Part shown: positions 50,719-59,762 of the stretch, in pieces
Layout: each line of letters begins with the position of its first letter
How positions within the stretch are numbered: position 1 is the stretch's first letter
Assembly: GCF_024347335.1 (NCBI RefSeq)
Contig: NZ_AP025463.1
Location: forward strand, 620,001-684,000
Direction: 5' to 3'
DNA length: 64,000 nucleotides
From: Vibrio celticus
GTDB taxonomy: Bacteria > Pseudomonadota > Gammaproteobacteria > Enterobacterales > Vibrionaceae
Made by a program: the position numbers and the translations under genes
The notes under the pieces: generated by a model
The model's database searches: none
What the model saw: only the letters and a program-made list of their open reading frames with translations
What the model was told of the DNA's origin: nothing

Positions 50719-52170
50719 ATGTTCTTTAAACGAAAAAATATTAATCCGGAGTTTGAAAAGAAAGTAGAACAGTTTTCCCAAGAGGAAGACGGCGTTGTAT
50801 CGCCCCTTATTCAGAAAGTAGCTAACGTATCTCATGAAGCTAAGAGTTTAGAGGCGAGTGAAGAGCAAGAGAAGTCGGTGAATGAGGCGAAAAAAGTCTT
50901 AGAGCAAGAATTGTCGATTAAACACTACTTTCATAAACAGCTACTTGAAACATTAGATTTAGGTCTACTTTCTAGTTTGGATAAAGAGCGTGCCAAAGTA
51001 GACCTTCATGAAGCGATCGTTCAGTTAATGGCGGATGACCAAAGCCACGCATTAAGTGCTGAAGGTCGTAAACGAGTTATCAAGCAAATTGAAGACGAAG
51101 TCTTTGGTCTTGGCCCGCTCGAACCATTGTTAGCCGATAAAACGGTCTCAGATATTTTGGTCAATGGACCTAAAAGTGTTTATGTCGAACGCCGAGGTAA
51201 ATTAGAAAAAACACCGTATACGTTTTTAGATGATCGCCACTTAAGAAACATTATTGATCGTATTGTCAGTCAGGTTGGACGCCGGATTGATGAAGCGTCT
51301 CCGATGGTGGATGCTCGATTAGTTGATGGTTCACGAGTGAATGCCATTATTCCCCCTTTGGCCTTAGATGGTCCTTCCGTTTCTATTCGACGTTTTTCTG
51401 TAGACAGCCTAACCATGGATAATTTGCTGGAATATAAGTCAGCCTCCCCACAAATGGCAAAGTTCATTGAAGCCGCTGTAAAAGGTGAACTTAATATCCT
51501 TATTTCTGGTGGTACTGGTTCAGGGAAAACGACGACGCTGAATATTTTTTCTGGGTTTATTCCTAGAGATAAACGGATTATTACCATAGAAGACTCCGCA
51601 GAGTTACAGCTGCAGCAACCACACGTGATTCGTTTAGAAACACGCCCAGCGAACCTTGAGGGTAAAGGTGAGATCAGTCAGCGAGAGCTGGTAAAAAACA
51701 CCTTGCGTATGCGACCTGACCGTATTGTTGTCGGGGAGGTGCGTGGTAGCGAAGCTGTTGATATGTTAGCGGCGATGAACACGGGTCATGATGGTTCACT
51801 TGCTACAATTCACGCGAATACACCTCGTGATGCACTAAGCCGTGTTGAGAATATGTTCTCGATGGCGGGTTGGAATATTTCGACGAAAAACCTCAGAGCA
51901 CAGATTGCTTCTGCTATTCATTTGGTGGTTCAAATGGAGAGACAAGAAGACGGTAAGCGTCGGATGGTGAGTATCCAAGAGATCAACGGGATGGAAGGAG
52001 AGGTTATCACTATGTCTGAGATATTCCACTTTCAGCGTCAAGGTATAGACGAGAATGGCAATATCTTAGGTTATTACACTGCAACCGGTGTGGTTCCTCA
52101 GTCTCACGACCAGTTGGTTAAGCGTGGTCTTGACTTGCCGTTTGAGCTCTTTACCGAATCACATAGTTGA
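50719..52170 (+). CDS. tadA: Pilus assembly/retraction ATPase TadA/CpaF
   Basis: TadA is the hexameric secretion ATPase that powers Flp pilus growth and, in some species, retraction. The 483-residue protein has an N-terminal helical domain and the CpaF-type segment EVFGLGPLEPLLADKTVSDI. Walker A is SGGTGSGKTTT (about 263-273); the Asp box is IITIEDSAELQL and Walker B is DRIVVGEVRGSEA, followed by the His box DGSLATIHAN. Length is normal. The ATG follows a modest site (GAGGGATCGTT). tadB follows after ten bases. Confidence 0.96.
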   Translation: MFFKRKNINPEFEKKVEQFSQEEDGVVSPLIQKVANVSHEAKSLEASEEQEKSVNEAKKVLEQELSIKHYFHKQLLETLDLGLLSSLDKERAKVDLHEAIVQLMADDQSHALSAEGRKRVIKQIEDEVFGLGPLEPLLADKTVSDILVNGPKSVYVERRGKLEKTPYTFLDDRHLRNIIDRIVSQVGRRIDEASPMVDARLVDGSRVNAIIPPLALDGPSVSIRRFSVDSLTMDNLLEYKSASPQMAKFIEAAVKGELNILISGGTGSGKTTTLNIFSGFIPRDKRIITIEDSAELQLQQPHVIRLETRPANLEGKGEISQRELVKNTLRMRPDRIVVGEVRGSEAVDMLAAMNTGHDGSLATIHANTPRDALSRVENMFSMAGWNISTKNLRAQIASAIHLVVQMERQEDGKRRMVSIQEINGMEGEVITMSEIFHFQRQGIDENGNILGYYTATGVVPQSHDQLVKRGLDLPFELFTESHS

Positions 52171-52180
52171 GGAGCCGATT

Positions 52181-53146
52181 ATGGATAACGTAACTGTATC
52201 GTTGGCCCTATTGTTTGTCGCAGTGTTGTTTATTTCGCAAGCCTTGTTATTGCCAGCTGCCGGAAAAAAAGCCAAGCACAAAGAGTTATCTCGTCGCTTA
52301 AAAGAGACGCAAAGAAATATTGATGAAGAGAGCTTGTCTCTCTTAAAAGAACATTACAACAAAGAGTTATCGCCACTCGATCGAAAGTTGATCGTTATTC
52401 CTTTCTTTGCCGATCTAAAACGTATGCTTGAGTTAGCTGGTCTCAAACTCACATTAAGCCGCTTCTTATTAATCGTATTTTTGTGCGGAACCTTGTTGGC
52501 TTTGATTGCTTTGGTATTCAATCAAGTGTGGTTCATTTGCGTTGCCGCTTTCGTCTTTGTTTGGGTTGTTGCTTATCTATTTGTACAAAACAGAGTGACT
52601 TACAGAATGGCACGGTTTGAAGAACAGTTGCCAGAGGCCTTAGATATTATTCGTCGAGCTCTACAGGCGGGCCAGCCATTGGTTCAGTCTTTTAATGAGG
52701 TGGGCGAAGAGATGCCAGAGCCTATCGGGGTTGAGTTTAAGAATACCTATAACTTACTGAACTATGGTTACGATTTAAGGCTCGCTATTTTACAAATGAC
52801 AGAAAGAGTACCGACGGTATCGATGCTGGCTTTCTCAAGTGCGGTCATGTTGCAGAAAGAAACGGGGGGTAATCTCTCTGAGAATCTGCAAAAAGTATCT
52901 GAAGTATTAAGAGCTCGCTTTAAGCTAGAAAGAAAAATCAAAACCCTATCCGCTGAGAGTCGACTTTCTGCTTGGATACTGACGCTTTCTCCTTTCGCCC
53001 TGTTTTTCGGTCTTAAATTCGTAAACCCTGAATATATTGAGCCTTTGTACAGTGACCCTAGAGGGATTTCTATGGTCAGTGTCGGCGTGATTTTGTTGGC
53101 GATTGGGGCGTTGTGGATAAGAAAAATAATAAATATCGAGATATAG
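52181..53146 (+). CDS. tadB: Flp pilus inner-membrane platform protein TadB
   Basis: A 321-residue GspF-type platform protein. An N-terminal helix (VSLALLFVAVLFISQALLL) and two central helices (about 85-130) are followed by the T2SSF domain, with EEQLPEALDIIRRALQAGQP and MLQKETGGNLSENLQKVSEV as its hallmarks, and two C-terminal helices. The ATG at 52181 follows GAGGAGCC; a longer frame upstream lies inside tadA and is not used. TadB and TadC form the inner-membrane base that TadA turns or drives. Confidence 0.94.
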   Translation: MDNVTVSLALLFVAVLFISQALLLPAAGKKAKHKELSRRLKETQRNIDEESLSLLKEHYNKELSPLDRKLIVIPFFADLKRMLELAGLKLTLSRFLLIVFLCGTLLALIALVFNQVWFICVAAFVFVWVVAYLFVQNRVTYRMARFEEQLPEALDIIRRALQAGQPLVQSFNEVGEEMPEPIGVEFKNTYNLLNYGYDLRLAILQMTERVPTVSMLAFSSAVMLQKETGGNLSENLQKVSEVLRARFKLERKIKTLSAESRLSAWILTLSPFALFFGLKFVNPEYIEPLYSDPRGISMVSVGVILLAIGALWIRKIINIEI

Positions 53147-53149
53147 ATT

Positions 53150-54121
53150 ATGGAATTCTTTGATTTAGAAGTATGGAAACAAACACTATCTGAGTTCGGT
53201 ATCAGTAGCCAAACCCTACTTTACGGGATGATTCTTCTGACTACGATGCTGCTTACTCTTACTTTAGGTTTTCTTTTTGTTGGCACTCGCTCTCCGTTGG
53301 ACAAAAAGTTAAAACAAATTTCTGGAGGGAATCACACTGGCACTCGCAAACCTTATGACTTTACCAATACTTTGGAGTCGCTGACGCCATTCATTGGACG
53401 AGGGAATAAAAAAGATAACGAAACGTATTCAGAAAAATTAATGCATGCTGGATACCATGAAAAGAGCGCACTTTCAGTGTTTTATGCCTTCAAGGTACTA
53501 TCAGCATTAATTGGTTTTGTCTGTGCATTTATGGTGTTTTACTTGGCTATAGGTGGCAGCTACAACAATTTATTGATTGTGACGTGTGTTTTTGTCGGGA
53601 CGTTCTTCCCCAATTTTGTATTGAGTAAAATGCAAAAAGAGAGACAGAGAAAAATCAGGAATGGGGTTCCTGATGCTTTAGACCTTTTAGTGGTTTGTAC
53701 GGAATCAGGCCTAGGTTTTAATGCTGCGCTAGGGCGTGTCGCTAACGAGTTATACATTTCCCAACCCGAATTGGCTGATGAACTTGATACGGTGTTTGCC
53801 AAAATACAAGCAGGTGTCACGATGCCAGATGCTTTGAGTCAACTTGTAGAAAGAACGGGGTTACATGAATTGGATGGCCTTGTTTCTTTGCTCTCACATG
53901 CTTCAAGAATGGGGGGGAGTTTAGCTCAGACCTTACGTGACTATACCGAAGATTTTCGAGATAAACGCCAACAAGCAGCGGAAGAAATCGCAGCAAAAAT
54001 ACCCACCAAGATGTTGTTCCCAATGTTGTTATTTATTTGGCCATGTTTTTTTATTGTTGCCCTTGGACCAGGGATGATGATTGTTATGGACGCATTAAGT
54101 GCGCCAGGAGTAGGTTTATGA
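53150..54121 (+). CDS. tadC: Flp pilus inner-membrane platform protein TadC
   Basis: A 323-residue partner of TadB with the same T2SSF fold. Helix one is LLYGMILLTTMLLTLTLGFLFV; the conserved region is RNGVPDALDLLVVCTESGLGFNAALGRV split by a few residues, then SHASRMGGSLAQTLRDYTED and FRDKRQQAAEEIAAKIPTKM, before the final helix. It starts three bases after tadB and its stop overlaps the tadD start by four bases (ATGA). Length is normal. Confidence 0.94.
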   Translation: MEFFDLEVWKQTLSEFGISSQTLLYGMILLTTMLLTLTLGFLFVGTRSPLDKKLKQISGGNHTGTRKPYDFTNTLESLTPFIGRGNKKDNETYSEKLMHAGYHEKSALSVFYAFKVLSALIGFVCAFMVFYLAIGGSYNNLLIVTCVFVGTFFPNFVLSKMQKERQRKIRNGVPDALDLLVVCTESGLGFNAALGRVANELYISQPELADELDTVFAKIQAGVTMPDALSQLVERTGLHELDGLVSLLSHASRMGGSLAQTLRDYTEDFRDKRQQAAEEIAAKIPTKMLFPMLLFIWPCFFIVALGPGMMIVMDALSAPGVGL

Positions 54122-55134
54122 TGCGAATGAACAGAATGGTTTTACTTTTACTACCGCTATTGATTCTCGGGTGCGCCTCTTCTGATGAGCCAACTAATCA
54201 GTTTGATGCCGAATTGTATTCGGGTAAGCCAATTGACACCCTAACCAGTGACGATCCACCGGTCAGTGAAAAAGAAGCAATCATGCGTGGTGATGTCGCT
54301 CTTAGAGATAACAACATCGATTTAGCTCTCTATGAGTACATCCGATCTCTGTCTTTTCCTGAACAAGAGTTTCACGATAAAACGCTATTTACGATCGGTC
54401 GAATTCACTCATCGAGAGGTAATTACGCACTCGCTGAAAAAGCGTATTTGGCGGCATTAGATTTTAACCCTGCGCATACTGAAGTATTAGAGCAGTTAGG
54501 TGTTTTATATACTAAGCAGCGCCGTACAGACGAAGGTCGAAGCTACTTCTTTAAAGCGATCAATGCAGACCAAGTTCGCTTAAAAAGTAGTAGCACGATT
54601 AAAAACTACCAAGCGTTAAGTCAAAGTGAAGTGGCAGGTTTGAAGGTTGATAGTATGTCTCCTGCTTTGGCTTACATGGGAATCGGAGTCTTGGAAGATG
54701 TAGATGGTAAACATCAGATAGCCCAAGAATATTTTAAAAAGTCGCTCACTATCGATAAGACTTCAGTGAAGGCTTTACTGAACATGGGTTACTCCCATTA
54801 CATGTACGGCAACTACAAAGAAGCGTACCAATACACGCGTTCTGCTTTAGAGATCGAACCTAACAATGAGAAGGCTCAAAACAACCTTGCACTTATTTAT
54901 TTGGCATCAGGTGATGTGAAAAAAGCCATAAATGTGTTTATGCGTCATATGGATGCGCCGGAAGCTCTGAATAATGTCGGTTACTTTTTAATTATTCAAG
55001 GCCGACCTGATGAAGCGATTCCTTACTTGCAACAAGCCATCGACAAAAAACCTTCGTATTACAAAATCGCCAATGAAAACCTAAATCGAGCCTTAGCCGA
55101 GGTGAGAGAAATGAAGGAGAGCACACCAATATAG
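54118..55134 (+). CDS. tadD: TPR lipoprotein TadD
   Basis: A 338-residue lipoprotein with the signal MMRMNRMVLLLLPLLILGC (lipobox LILGC) and a chain of TPR motifs, for example NYALAEKAYLAALDFNPAH and GNYKEAYQYTRSALEIEPNN. TadD is thought to help assemble the secretin in the outer membrane. It overlaps tadC by four bases (ATG at 54118 or 54121). It ends the main tad operon; unlike Aggregatibacter no tadEFG follow here, since these functions lie in the upstream block and in the middle of the operon. A hairpin terminator follows. Confidence 0.92.
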   Translation: MMRMNRMVLLLLPLLILGCASSDEPTNQFDAELYSGKPIDTLTSDDPPVSEKEAIMRGDVALRDNNIDLALYEYIRSLSFPEQEFHDKTLFTIGRIHSSRGNYALAEKAYLAALDFNPAHTEVLEQLGVLYTKQRRTDEGRSYFFKAINADQVRLKSSSTIKNYQALSQSEVAGLKVDSMSPALAYMGIGVLEDVDGKHQIAQEYFKKSLTIDKTSVKALLNMGYSHYMYGNYKEAYQYTRSALEIEPNNEKAQNNLALIYLASGDVKKAINVFMRHMDAPEALNNVGYFLIIQGRPDEAIPYLQQAIDKKPSYYKIANENLNRALAEVREMKESTPI

Positions 55135-55183
55135 TGTTGTTCTATGAAAAGTTACTCTCCTTATGGTAAATAGTACAAATGAA

Positions 55184-55217
55184 TTAGCCCCTGATGAATT
55201 TCCTTATCAGGGGCTAA
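55184..55217. terminator. Bidirectional terminator between tadD and chrA
   Basis: TTAGCCCCTGAT and ATCAGGGGCTAA form a perfect 12-bp stem over ten bases, between convergent genes. The T run is short (TATTTG). Confidence 0.75.
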
Positions 55218-55264
55218 TATTTGTCACTCAGTTTTGTATCAAAGTTGGGTATCTAAGTACTTAA

Positions 55265-56410
55265 TTATAAATAGTTAAGCATCGCACCAGCTGCGATAAA
55301 GGTACCAACTAAACCTACAATCGGCATCTTCACGGTTTTCAATAGCCAAACACCAACAATGATCAGAGCGAAGTCTAAGCCGCTACTCACTGCACTTGTG
55401 AAGATGGGTTGGTATAGAGCCGCAAGTAATAAGCCGACTACAGCCGCATTCACACCTGTAAGCGCCCCAGCTACTAGAGGCTTACTCGCAATTGCCTGCC
55501 AGTTCTTCAGTACACCCAATAGCAATAAGAAGCCCGGTAAGAACACCGCAATCGTTGCGAGCAGTGCCCCAGTGATCGGTGCTGATGGTATTAATACATA
55601 ACCGAGGTAAGTGGCTAACGTAAACATCGGGCCCGGTACGGCTTGCGCTGCGGCATAGCCGGTTAGGAAGGCATCTTGAGACAGTTGGTCACCAATGCCA
55701 TTTTGTAGCAGCGGAAGTACCACGTGGCCGCCACCAAATACTAGGCTGCCTGCTTGATAGAACAAGCCAAATACTTCAATGCCTTGAGAGTAAGCACTGA
55801 ATAGAGGCAGACCAACCAGTAAAGCAACGAAAATCACGAGTGGTGTTAACGATATCTTGTGCGTCGAAGGTGCTGTTTTTAATTCGTGTGAGGTTAAGAA
55901 CTTACTGCCAACCATAGCAGCAAACAATAGAACTAATACCTGAGGCCAGATCCCAGGAATTAAAAGTAGAACAATCGCGGTTATCACACACAGTGCTGTT
56001 GCTATCTTTGATTGGCAAAAGTTTTTGTACATGCCGAAAGTGGCGTCAGCTACAACCACGACCGCGAGTAGCTTAAGTCCGTGGATGATTGAAATGAAAA
56101 GCGGTGCTTCCAACAACTGGTTGCTCACTAAGGCCAATATCAACATTAGGATGACAGAAGGGGAGGTGAAGCCGACAAATGCGGCAATCGCACCGGTTAA
56201 GCCACCTTTTTTGTAACCAACCGCGAAGCCAACCTGACTTGAGCCTGGACCCGGCAGAAATTGACTGAGGGCGACAATTTGCCCGTACTCTTCGTCGGAT
56301 AACCAATTCAGTTTCTCAACAAAGGTTTTACGGAAGTAGCCAATGTGTGCCGCTGGTCCACCGAAGCTAATCCAGCCAAGCCAGAAAAAGGTTTTAAAAA
56401 TTGAAAGCAT
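55265..56410 (-). CDS. chrA: ChrA-family chromate transporter
   Basis: A 381-residue membrane protein with the two homologous CHR halves. The first half has FFWLGWISFGGPAAHIGYFR and ALSQFLPGPGSSQVGFAVG; the second has GSLVFGGGHVVLPLLQ and AAQAVPGPMFTLATYLG. About ten hydrophobic segments are present. ChrA proteins export chromate; some members respond to sulphur supply instead, so the natural substrate here is not certain. A LysR gene is divergent 100 bases away and is the likely regulator. Confidence 0.9.
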   Translation of the reverse strand: MLSIFKTFFWLGWISFGGPAAHIGYFRKTFVEKLNWLSDEEYGQIVALSQFLPGPGSSQVGFAVGYKKGGLTGAIAAFVGFTSPSVILMLILALVSNQLLEAPLFISIIHGLKLLAVVVVADATFGMYKNFCQSKIATALCVITAIVLLLIPGIWPQVLVLLFAAMVGSKFLTSHELKTAPSTHKISLTPLVIFVALLVGLPLFSAYSQGIEVFGLFYQAGSLVFGGGHVVLPLLQNGIGDQLSQDAFLTGYAAAQAVPGPMFTLATYLGYVLIPSAPITGALLATIAVFLPGFLLLLGVLKNWQAIASKPLVAGALTGVNAAVVGLLLAALYQPIFTSAVSSGLDFALIIVGVWLLKTVKMPIVGLVGTFIAAGAMLNYL

Positions 56411-56466
56411 GATCGATTCCAGATAAATGTTTAGCGTAATTTAGGTGGAGTTAAACTATGATTCAA

Positions 56467-56481
56467 ATTAATTGTTTTAAT
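56467..56481. promoter_or_regulatory. LysR-type box between chrA and its divergent regulator
   Basis: ATTAA-TTGTT-TTAAT is a perfect 5-bp dyad with a T-N11-A core, 30 bases before the regulator start and 57 bases before chrA. The gap is A/T-rich, so chance is possible. Confidence 0.35.
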
Positions 56482-56510
56482 TATAATTATGAATGATATG
56501 GGATTGATTT

Positions 56511-57443
56511 GTGGCTGATTTTAACTGGAAAGGAATTGACCTTAACTTATTGATTGCACTGCAAGCTCTATATAAAACCAACAGTGTGAGTAAGGCGGCA
56601 GAACGTTGTTATGTCAGCCAATCAGCGATGAGTCATAGCTTACAAAGACTGAGAAAGCTGTTTGATGACCCTTTGTTTGAGCGTGTCGGTAGTAAGATGG
56701 AAGCGACCGACCGAGCGATTGAATTATCAAGCACTGTCGATGCGTTGCTTAATACTATTCAATCTGAAGTTCTGTTGTCCAAAAGGTTCGAAGTTGATAG
56801 TTATAAAGGCAGCTGGAAGATCGGACTTACCGATTACGCGGAACAGATGTTTGGCCCAATGATCTTCGATTTTATTAAACAAGCTTCGCCAAACTCTCAA
56901 GTTGCATTTCTTAACGTTAATCGAACCAATTACCAGCAGGTATTTGAAGAGGCTAAGCTAGACATTGCGATAGGCAGCTTTGGTGAAGTGCCTAAGCTAT
57001 ATGGCATTGAACATCTCTATACCGAGCAGCACGTTTGCTTACTTGATAGCTCAGTGCTTGGTGTTGAGCTTCCGATGTCGCTAGAGACATTTGTTTCTGT
57101 CGATCATGCATTAGTTTCCCCCAATGGTTCTCTAAAAACGGGCGTAGACATGAAATTAGCGGAACTCGGTTATGCGAGAAAAGTTGCGATTGCATCGAGT
57201 AATTTTTTGACGGTAAAACGGCTGATAAGTGGAAGAAAGTTGCTGTGTATTGTGCCTAAGTTGGTCGCTCGAACTGACTCTAATATGGAGAATTCGCTGA
57301 TCGCTGTTGCCCCGCCGATAGAGGTTCCTGATTTCGACATTCAACTTGTTTATCGCAAAGGAAAGCAACTCGATGATAAAAACACCCATCTGAGAAAAAC
57401 CATTAGTCAGGCGGTTGAAGAGGTAACAGGTCGAGGAGAGTAG
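56511..57443 (+). CDS. LysR-family regulator divergent from chrA
   Basis: A 310-residue LysR regulator of the NodD/LeuO-like kind: it opens FNWKGIDLNLLIALQALYKT and has the winged helix SVSKAAERCYVSQSAMSHSLQRLRKLFDDPLF. An effector domain begins at about residue 95. The only suitable start is GTG at 56511, nine bases after GGGATTG. It faces chrA and probably controls it. The IS5-type copy 2 lies 38 bases after its stop. Confidence 0.9.
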   Translation: MADFNWKGIDLNLLIALQALYKTNSVSKAAERCYVSQSAMSHSLQRLRKLFDDPLFERVGSKMEATDRAIELSSTVDALLNTIQSEVLLSKRFEVDSYKGSWKIGLTDYAEQMFGPMIFDFIKQASPNSQVAFLNVNRTNYQQVFEEAKLDIAIGSFGEVPKLYGIEHLYTEQHVCLLDSSVLGVELPMSLETFVSVDHALVSPNGSLKTGVDMKLAELGYARKVAIASSNFLTVKRLISGRKLLCIVPKLVARTDSNMENSLIAVAPPIEVPDFDIQLVYRKGKQLDDKNTHLRKTISQAVEEVTGRGE

Positions 57444-57481
57444 CTCGTTATCCGATGTGATAAGGGGCGGTACATATCTAG

Positions 57482-58362
57482 GGCGTGTTGATCTTTGCTG
57501 TACATTTCGCGTTCAACAATACATCGGTAGCCACATTAACATGAATGCCAGCGATAACATGCTGGCATAATTCCTTTCTAGCTTATCATATCTACTTGAA
57601 ATAGCTCGATAATGCTTAATTCTCCCAAAGGCATTTTCGACCAAGTGACGATACTTGTATAAACACCAATCCATACTGTCTTTGTCTATATCTTGTCCGT
57701 AATTGCGTTTAGCAATTACCGTTTCTCCGCCACGTTCCTTAACAAAAATACGGAAAGGTTCGCTGTCATATCCTTTATCACAAACGATGGTATTAACTTC
57801 ATCGAGTTGCTCAACTAAGCTTTCGGCATGCACTATATCGTGGCGTTGTCCCTCTGATAAATCAAAGCAAATCGGCAGGCCACCACTATCTACGGCTAAG
57901 TGAATTTTGGTTGAGTTGCCCCCGCGACTTTTTCCTATTTGCTCTGAACTTTCAGTAGCTGCACCTGTACTATGCTGATGTGCTCTAACTATAGAGCCAT
58001 CAAGAAATACCCATTCAAAATCAGCCATGTTAGATAAGCTTTTGAAAAGATTATCTAAAATCCCTTTCTTTGACCAAAGATTAAATCGTCTGTAAACGGT
58101 ACTCCACTCTCCGAACTCAGAGGGTAGATCTCGCCAAGGAATACCTGTTCTCATTCGATAAAGTATTCCTTCAAATGTCATTCGATGTTCAGTTTTATCG
58201 TAAATACGACCTGTACTTTTCATAACTTGGAGTAGCAGTTCCCAGCGAATATCAGTTAGCATTGTTCTTGGCATGGTATTGGTTATGGTTTTACTTTTGG
58301 CGAAGCAAATTATAACTCTTTACCATGCTGTTCAAAAAACACTCACGAAAGATCAACACGCC
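57482..58362 (-). mobile_element. IS5-type insertion sequence, copy 2
   Basis: The same 881-bp element as at 14286-15166, in the opposite orientation, with the same terminal repeats (GGCGTGTTGATCTTT) and CTAG at both sides (57478-57481 and 58363-58366). All stretches compared by eye, including both ends and the transposase, are identical to copy 1. It ends five bases beyond the stop of the PAP2-type gene. Confidence 0.93.
57513..58274 (-). CDS. IS5-family transposase, copy 2
   Basis: A 253-residue transposase identical in sequence to the one at 14374-15135, with the DDE residues in FLDGS, VCDKGYDS and ENAFGRIK intact. The full identity points to recent transposition or gene conversion. No frameshift is present, so it is probably functional. 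Confidence 0.93.
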   Translation of the reverse strand: MPRTMLTDIRWELLLQVMKSTGRIYDKTEHRMTFEGILYRMRTGIPWRDLPSEFGEWSTVYRRFNLWSKKGILDNLFKSLSNMADFEWVFLDGSIVRAHQHSTGAATESSEQIGKSRGGNSTKIHLAVDSGGLPICFDLSEGQRHDIVHAESLVEQLDEVNTIVCDKGYDSEPFRIFVKERGGETVIAKRNYGQDIDKDSMDWCLYKYRHLVENAFGRIKHYRAISSRYDKLERNYASMLSLAFMLMWLPMYC

Positions 58363-58367
58363 CTAGT

Positions 58368-59489
58368 TTATGGGACTTTGATTAGTGGTTTTCGTCTTCG
58401 CAACCAGTACCCAATAACATGCCAAAGAGCGACGACTAATATCGCCCCTAAGTATCCGTCGATTGCATAGTGCCAAGCCAAGTGAACGGAGCCGATCTGG
58501 ACAATTAAAGCATAGCCCCACGCTAAATATCCCAGTTTTTTGTTCAACCTAAATGCTGTCATTGCCATTAATACGGCGATAGTGACATGCAAACTAGGCA
58601 TAGCAGATATCCCCGTTCCTCGGCCTCTTACGCCTGTAACATAGCTATCCCAAAGCATATCCTGCGCGGATAGCATCCAAAGTGGGAATAGATTCGCTTG
58701 CTTTAACTGGAGGTCCTGCGCTTGTAGACGTTCCATTAACCTAAGATAGAGATCTTGTTCATAGAAGTGGTGAAAGTAGGCGGGGCCCGCAGACGACAAC
58801 AGCGTCGCTATGACGTTACCTAGGAGAAACCAAGATATCAAGAAGGTGAGGATAAACTGATTACGAAGTTGGTCATCTTTTCGATAGATGATGAAAAAAA
58901 GTAACATCCCCCACATCAGAAAAAACCATAAGTTGTATAAGAAGTTCATCACCAAAGTTGAAGCTGCATTTGGCAGGAAGAAGTGTGTGATTTCCCATGG
59001 AGATACGCCAAAGTGTAACCACTTATCTAAGTGGTAAAAAGCGAGGTCTAAAGTGTAAGGGTTGAAGTGGGGGATGAGTGACTTGATAAACGTGTAACTC
59101 GAAAATGAGATGTTCAAAGCGAGCATTAACAAGGTAAAGTAAATGGGTTTCGAGATAGGAAATAGCAATGATTTCACTTTTTTGATGAACCGTATGGTTG
59201 GTTTCTTTTCTCTCTTAAACAGTAAATAACAATAGTAATACGTTGCCCAGATAATAAAAGTGACATAGCAAATAGTCATTAAGACATCGATATAACTATA
59301 GATGTCATACTTCATATTATTTGGGACAAATAGGTTGATGGTTAAGGTGAGCGGAGCAATGAATGCCACGTACCATAAAATCAGTTTGTTTCTTCTGAAT
59401 TCATGAAGTAAAGACGACAATAAGTTTGATTGTTCTTTTTGAGGAGCGGGTTTGGCGGTGGTCGTCTCTGAATCCATATAGCCCTTCAT
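58368..59489 (-). CDS. PAP2-type membrane phosphatase or transferase
   Basis: A 373-residue protein with about six hydrophobic segments after a cytoplasmic N-terminus of about 35 residues. Two PAP2 motifs are visible: ISAMPSLHVTIAVLMA (C2-like, with Ser and catalytic His) and SVHLAWHYAIDGYLGAI (C3-like, His and Asp). This pattern is seen in the PAP2_3 group related to inositol-phosphoceramide synthase, whose bacterial members act on lipid phosphates. The ATG at 59489 has AGGAAA seven bases away. Its stop is two bases from the IS5-type target site, so the gene is complete. Substrate unknown. Confidence 0.82.
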   Translation of the reverse strand: MKGYMDSETTTAKPAPQKEQSNLLSSLLHEFRRNKLILWYVAFIAPLTLTINLFVPNNMKYDIYSYIDVLMTICYVTFIIWATYYYCYLLFKREKKPTIRFIKKVKSLLFPISKPIYFTLLMLALNISFSSYTFIKSLIPHFNPYTLDLAFYHLDKWLHFGVSPWEITHFFLPNAASTLVMNFLYNLWFFLMWGMLLFFIIYRKDDQLRNQFILTFLISWFLLGNVIATLLSSAGPAYFHHFYEQDLYLRLMERLQAQDLQLKQANLFPLWMLSAQDMLWDSYVTGVRGRGTGISAMPSLHVTIAVLMAMTAFRLNKKLGYLAWGYALIVQIGSVHLAWHYAIDGYLGAILVVALWHVIGYWLRRRKPLIKVP

Positions 59490-59603
59490 CAAGATTTCCT
59501 ATCATGATTAAAGGTTAGTTCATTTGAGCTGGTTTTCTACTTTAGCTTTATTCGATTTAGCAAAAATAACCGAAATAATTCCTTCCATTTTTCGCAACCC
59601 GAC

Positions 59604-59762
59604 TATACTTAATTTACGACTCAAAGCAGTCGTAAAGAATAGGATTTTTGATTTACCTAAGTAAAAAAATGGTTATATCCTCATGATATAGCTTAAAAAA
59701 CTACCAGGCTAAACGGACTTAGTTGGTCTTAAAGCGCTAGCTCCCCCTAGCGCTTTTTCTTT
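59604..59762 (+). ncRNA. Candidate small RNA with promoter and terminator
   Basis: On the plus strand, between two minus-strand genes, a -10 hexamer TATACT (59604-59609) precedes a perfect 9-bp hairpin TTTACGACT / AGTCGTAAA (59613-59636). A smaller hairpin follows, and then a perfect 10-bp terminator stem AAAGCGCTAG / CTAGCGCTTT (59731-59756) with a T-rich tail. No gene upstream on this strand needs the terminator. The RNA would be about 145 bases and ends over the stop codon of the LacI gene. The -35 is weak. No coding frame of note. The RNA is inferred, not shown. Confidence 0.5.

Noticed and set aside
52088..52180. Upstream extension of tadB into tadA
   Set aside because: It overlaps the tadA coding end in another frame; GAGGAG before the ATG at 52181 decides the start.
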